Source: Strongylocentrotus purpuratus (taxonomy: Eukaryota > Echinodermata > Echinoidea > Camarodonta > Strongylocentrotidae). Taken from it: DNA of 64,000 bases. Of this stretch, positions 38,891-64,000 are shown in pieces. Within the stretch, counting starts at the first letter, position 1, and each line of letters opens with the position of its first letter. The DNA lies in contig NW_022145615.1 in the NCBI RefSeq assembly GCF_000002235.5, positions 28,384,921 to 28,448,920 of the forward strand, given 5' to 3'. The translations under genes were made by a program, and so were the position numbers. The notes below the pieces were generated by a model that made no database searches, was not told where the DNA came from, and saw only the letters and a program-made list of their open reading frames with translations.

Positions 38891-38932
38891 TCTCTCTCTC
38901 TCTCTCCCTCTCTCCCTCCCTCTCTTGCTTTC
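38838..38932 (+). repeat. CT microsatellite
   Basis: CT run with CCCT interruptions toward its right end. Confidence 0.9.
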
Positions 38933-39883
38933 TTCTTTTATTTCATTCATGTATTTTCAGTCATCGCTTACATTTGCTTTTGTTTGGGTTTTTCTTTATT
39001 TCATTTATTCCTCTTTTTTGTTGTTCATTCTTATTTTCTTTCAATCTATTTTTGTTTTGCATTAGTGTATCCTACTGGGAGGCTACTTTAACAAAAATGT
39101 ATTCATAAATCAATGACTTTCTATCGAAGTGACAAATTGTGAAATGTTAATTATCACTAACGATATATTTCATCTTTTTATCTTCCATAAAGAAAATAAT
39201 GACCTGATGCACATGCGTAAAGAACAGCATATTATAGATTCGCGATTCTTTGGGGGTAATTTGAAGAAGAAAAAAAAATCGCATGTAGCCACTCCGAGAA
39301 CTTTATCATAAAAAAACAAAACTAAATACTATCTAAATTAATCAGAATTGACGATGATATTATTTACCATAACGACTAACGCTGTATTCACTAAACTGAT
39401 TCAGATCTGCGTCGATACAAAACAAAAATTAGAATTACGAGAGAATACATATACATAATTGGAAAAGGCCTATTAATTGTGCTTTTAATAATTATATTCA
39501 AGGCCAGGCGACTAAGACGTGCTATTGCGAATTAAACAGAGCATGTTAATAGAATTATGATTGCTATCTCATTTCCTAGATTGCTTTTATAATCCAGATT
39601 ATGTATCTTATACTCGCATGGCATGCAATTATTATTTTTATGAGGTGTACAGTAGTAATTGTCATGAACAACGACGGTCTTTTTCTCCAGCTTCGAAAAA
39701 AAAAATCCATCAAGGCAATCATTATTTTGAATATAACTGCAATAATGTTGTTTCAACATAATTATTGCATACAATTTCATAGAAATTACTCGCCCCTCTG
39801 AAAAAGAATCATTATGGCTAGTACAATATTCATTGGAACTTTGCTGTGTGGAATTTATATGTAAGTAAGAGAGGGGTAGATAA

Positions 39884-39887
<4 letters not shown>

Positions 39888-39939
<52 letters not shown>

Positions 39940-39983
39940 TGAGAAAGAGAAGGTAAAAGAGAGAGCAAGTAGAGATAGAGAGA

Positions 39984-40020
<37 letters not shown>
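39888..40020 (+). repeat. Two GA microsatellites
   Basis: GA runs at 39888-39936 and 39976-40020 separated by purine-rich DNA. Confidence 0.9.
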
Positions 40021-40023
<3 letters not shown>

Positions 40024-40159
40024 CCGGGGAAGGACAGACAGAAAGATGGATACAACATGTTATGCATTTTTATTACATGAAGGTCATCTTGAACTTGGAT
40101 GGTGGGGATACTTAACGTTGAAGTCCATGACCACACACAGTATGTCTTTCATTTTATAG

Positions 40160-40389
40160 GACGGTGGTTAATTCGTGGCGTGTTTCTGACCAGAAGACTT
40201 CCCACCAGCCTCACGGCGGCAAACAATGAATATGGCAACCTAGGTGTACCGTGCCATTCGAGACGCTGGATGACTTCGGGCAGTACACTCGATACCGTCA
40301 ACGACCGTCATGTGTATGTAAGACATTCACAATCAATCGAATTAGGTGCTAATGCCAAGCCAGAAAGAAACAAGAATCACTATTCATGA
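40160..40389 (+). CDS. Possible terminal exon of an unknown gene
   Basis: After an acceptor-like TTTTATAG the sequence is GC-richer and open for 75 codons to TGA: RWLIRGVFLTRRLPTSLTAA, NNEYGNLGVPCHSRRW, DTVNDRHVYVRHSQSIELGA, KPERNKNHYS. AATAAA-like signals lie near 40853. No family recognised and no upstream exon found; may be chance. Confidence 0.2.
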
Positions 40390-40856
40390 TGACAGGAGAG
40401 TGTAGAGAGTAGAATTATTTCTGCGCGGTTGTATTCGGGGGTGATGAGACGCCCCATATTGTAAATCTTTCCTTCGTCCCGTATCTAATCTCACCGGGAC
40501 GTCATTTTCTAGCCGTAAATTACAAAAAATATCTCTGAAAATCATATAGAATGTAACTTTCTCTTTATAAGTGAACATGCCTTCCTAAACTTAATTCTCT
40601 CCTCTCTTCCTTTCACTATTTTTTCTTTCCTATCAACGTTCTGTTATATACAATGTAATTTTCATAATAATATCTATAATGTTCTTTCGGTAACTGTGTT
40701 AATTTATTATGGGCGTTCCCAACTCAAGCTACGCTTTCCGGGTTTTCGCCTCCTTCCGTATCTGAATTAATTACTGTATACTCTATGTTGAAATAATTGT
40801 TAAATATATCATGTATATATACATTGTGTTTTATATTGTGCTGTTGAGAAGGAAAT

Positions 40857-41130
40857 AAATGTTAATAAATATAATATATAATTAATAATAATTATTAATG
40901 TAACAATAGTAATATTAATATTAACAATAATAATAACAATAATAATGATAATAATTTGTAAACCCATAAAAACCTCATCAGCATAAATGCTATTCTCTCT
41001 GAGGGCCCCGCAATTGCCAGGTACTAATGGCTTGCAACTGTCTTGCAAAAGTACCGGACTGGAATTCGAACCCTCAACCCGTGGAACGGAGAGTTGAGTG
41101 AATGACCCACTGTACTACGACACTTCCACA
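40857..41130 (-). mobile_element. tRNA-derived SINE with long AAT-rich tail
   Basis: Minus-strand head GTCGTAGTACAGTGGG (box A) and GGGTTCGAATTCC (box B), then a body of about 130 bp and an irregular (ATT/GTT)n tail at 40857-40955. Confidence 0.75.
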
Positions 41131-41915
41131 TAATCTTACGTGCCTAAAAGGAGGAAATATATGTGCATTTTTATCATCATCATACAACACAAAATAATAC
41201 TGGTAATTAGATACGTCAAGAACTATATGATTAGGTTTGGGTTTTTTTAAAGATTTTTATCAAACGGGGCGGAGAGAGGAATGTGCTGTAATTATGATTA
41301 AAATACAACCCCCGGATCCCAATCCTAAAGGCACTGGACATGACGAAGAATGCAAAAAAAAAAAATCAGGAACCAGGATTTTTAAATAAAATAATTAGAA
41401 GATAGAAAAATTTTTATTTGATTTTAACGGTGTCATTAAATAGGGAATTTTTGTGTTAACCAAACTCTTACTCTCTCAATGAAAACGAGTAGAATTCCAA
41501 AATGTTAGGAGTGATATTAGAGATCACTTCGTTCAGTGGAAGTGAAGATCAAAATAATTGTAGTGGATTCTACCAAAACAAAATATTGCCTGAATTACTG
41601 TAATGAGAGTGGATTCCACTTTTTACGGATGTCCACTCGACAAAAAAGTGGCTCCTATATATACTAAAGTGTTTCAACTCCTGTACAGTTTTTAACCATA
41701 AGATGGCGTTATTTCAGAGCGGGCGAGGTACAGAGCCCGGCGACTTTCATTTATTATGCTTCAATTGCAGTAAAATTATGATGGCCGAATAAAATAATAA
41801 TTTCTAGTTTCTTGTCCCCTTATCCTCCCTTCATTTTACCCACCTCAATATGTTTTGTTCTGAATTTAAACAAACAGCGATCAGAGGGCATCTAGTCGTG
41901 GCCATTGGGATTGAC
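41131..41915. other. Upstream of SMC5, nothing recognised
   Basis: AT-rich DNA; no coding frame or repeat matched in the window. Confidence 0.4.
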
Positions 41916-42168
41916 ACAGGGGGGGGGGATACTCACATATTAAGACATACGGGGATGTGCCGCTCTATTGGGTAACTTTTTCACAAAAATACCCCTAAAT
42001 ATGGGTCCGCTTTTTCATAATTTTTTTTTTTTTTCCTTTCTTTTTTTTTCTATGCAAACACCCGAAAATGTTGGGAATAAGCCACCAAAATGGGTAGGGG
42101 TTTCGAGGCTTCAGCGGCACATCCCCGTCAAAACCAAATCTGAGTACCCCCCCCCCGGGGGGGGGGGG
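41916..42168. mobile_element. MITE directly upstream of SMC5
   Basis: Inverted ends share GTACTCA/ATACTCA and CGGGGATGTGCCGCT over about 45 bp, bordered by G runs. TTGAC occurs on both sides (41911-41915, 42169-42173), a plausible 5-bp target duplication. It ends about 190 bp before the SMC5 start codon. Confidence 0.7.
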
Positions 42169-42173
42169 TTGAC

Positions 42174-42358
42174 CTAAAAACATTAACATTTCACCATGCA
42201 ACAACAACAACAACATGTTTTCAACAAGAGAGAGATCGAGAGAGAAAAATAATATTGACGTGGTTGTATGCGATGCAGCGCCATCATTTGGCGGTCCATA
42301 CAGAACTGTCAACAGCGCGAGTTTCGGGAAATCCCTAACGCAAAAAAACAGGGACAAA
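42174..42358 (+). promoter_or_regulatory. SMC5: Likely SMC5 promoter / 5' UTR
   Basis: The only space between the upstream MITE (ending 42168) and the start codon. It has a CAA run (42198-42214), no TATA box at a useful distance, and TTTGGCGG at 42287-42294, which resembles an E2F half-site. Position is the main evidence; the transcription start cannot be read from sequence. Confidence 0.35.
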
Positions 42359-63235
<20,877 letters not shown>

Positions 63236-64000
63236 GTGAGTTTGCTATTAGTGTAGTGGAAGTGCATTTTACCCATTAATCATGTTATGTTTCATATTAA
63301 ACAGAAAAAGCAACAATTAAAGAAGAATGGAGTTAAAATGATAGAATTTCAAGTTTGATCAGATGTATGGTATGCCTAATGATGTATTTATCTCTTGTCT
63401 TAAATTATTCCTATTTTCAAAATTGTTATTGGAGCTGTTTTTTCATTTTATGTGATGAGAGTTGTATCAAACCCTTGCTAGTCTCAACGCTATCTCATAC
63501 ATTATTTTGTGCGATTCATTTGTTAAGCAGTATCATAATGATGCTATTAAGTTTGAAGAGCAAATGGGAGGGGATCTTGTTAAAGTTACTTCCAAGAGTT
63601 GCCAATTTGTGTTTGATTGATCACAACTTCCTTATTTTTAATCAGATTTTACTCAATCTTTCACTGACTTGTTCCCCTCATATTTCTGTTTCTATTGAAC
63701 CCAACTCAAAGCTGCCAACCATTCTGTTTTTGCTGGAATTACTCTGTTTTTTCCTCCAAATTTTTCTTTTTTTTACATACCGTACGTCAAACAACTACCC
63801 TAAAATGTTATTTTGATCACAAATTCAATAGAAAACTATCGTTGTAATCTACTTCAAGAGAAAAGTATTCTAAAAAAAGAATGAAATGCTGATAATACGA
63901 AAATAACAACAAAATACCTAATTGTAAATGAACTATAGGTCCTAATATGGAGAAAAAAAACAGCATGAGGAATGGACATTTTTGCTTTGGAAGTTTGTCG
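63236..64000 (+). other. SMC5: SMC5 intron 18, 5' part
   Basis: No further exon is seen before the window ends. The 153-codon frame at 63355-63816 is hydrophobic and lies in the intron; I see no domain in it. Confidence 0.6.

Noticed and set aside
38654..39091. 145-codon frame rich in Leu and Ser
   Set aside because: Half of it is translated CT microsatellite.
63355..63816. 153-codon frame in intron 18
   Set aside because: Hydrophobic, no domain, no splice borders in SMC5 phase.

Overview
This is animal nuclear DNA: AT-rich, with split genes, dense microsatellites and many short transposons. It most likely comes from a marine invertebrate. Several repeat types (a MITE with GTACTCA and CGGGGATGTGCCGCT termini, tRNA-derived SINEs with ATT tails, GGGCCCTGTTTCATAAA termini) remind me of echinoderm, especially sea urchin, genomes. 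That assignment is from memory and not proven here.

One gene is certain: SMC5, the kleisin-associated ATPase of the SMC5/6 DNA-repair complex, on the + strand. Its first 18 coding exons run from 42359 to 63235 and join into one open frame of 823 codons. They give the N-terminal ATPase half with Walker A (GPNGTGKST) and Q-loop, the first coiled-coil arm, the hinge, and the start of the returning arm. The C-terminal ATPase half (signature motif and Walker B) lies beyond the right edge. All 18 exons have AG/GT borders. Intron 1 is 6.2 kb and holds several transposons. The other introns are 0.3-1.5 kb.

Positions 1-42 kb hold no gene I can identify. Two short exon-like stretches are noted with low confidence (28610-28824 minus, 40160-40389 plus). 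The rest is AT-rich unique DNA, GA/CT microsatellites, four tRNA-derived SINEs, hAT-type MITEs around 332-777 and 2991-3628, and a nested insertion at 10736-12048. A diverged tandem duplication lies at 2700-4265.

The most interesting structure is a terminal-inverted-repeat element of about 1.95 kb in SMC5 intron 1 (42741-44690). It carries an internal ~110-bp satellite array with a dimeric (A-B) order. The right end of a second copy, including a satellite unit, forms the first 270 bases of the window. Other notable points: three short-element families all bounded by TTAA, a foldback cluster in SMC5 intron 17 with a near-perfect 58-bp palindrome, and a 22-bp tandem duplication that copies the exon 13 splice donor. 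I found no evidence of a new enzymatic or defence system.
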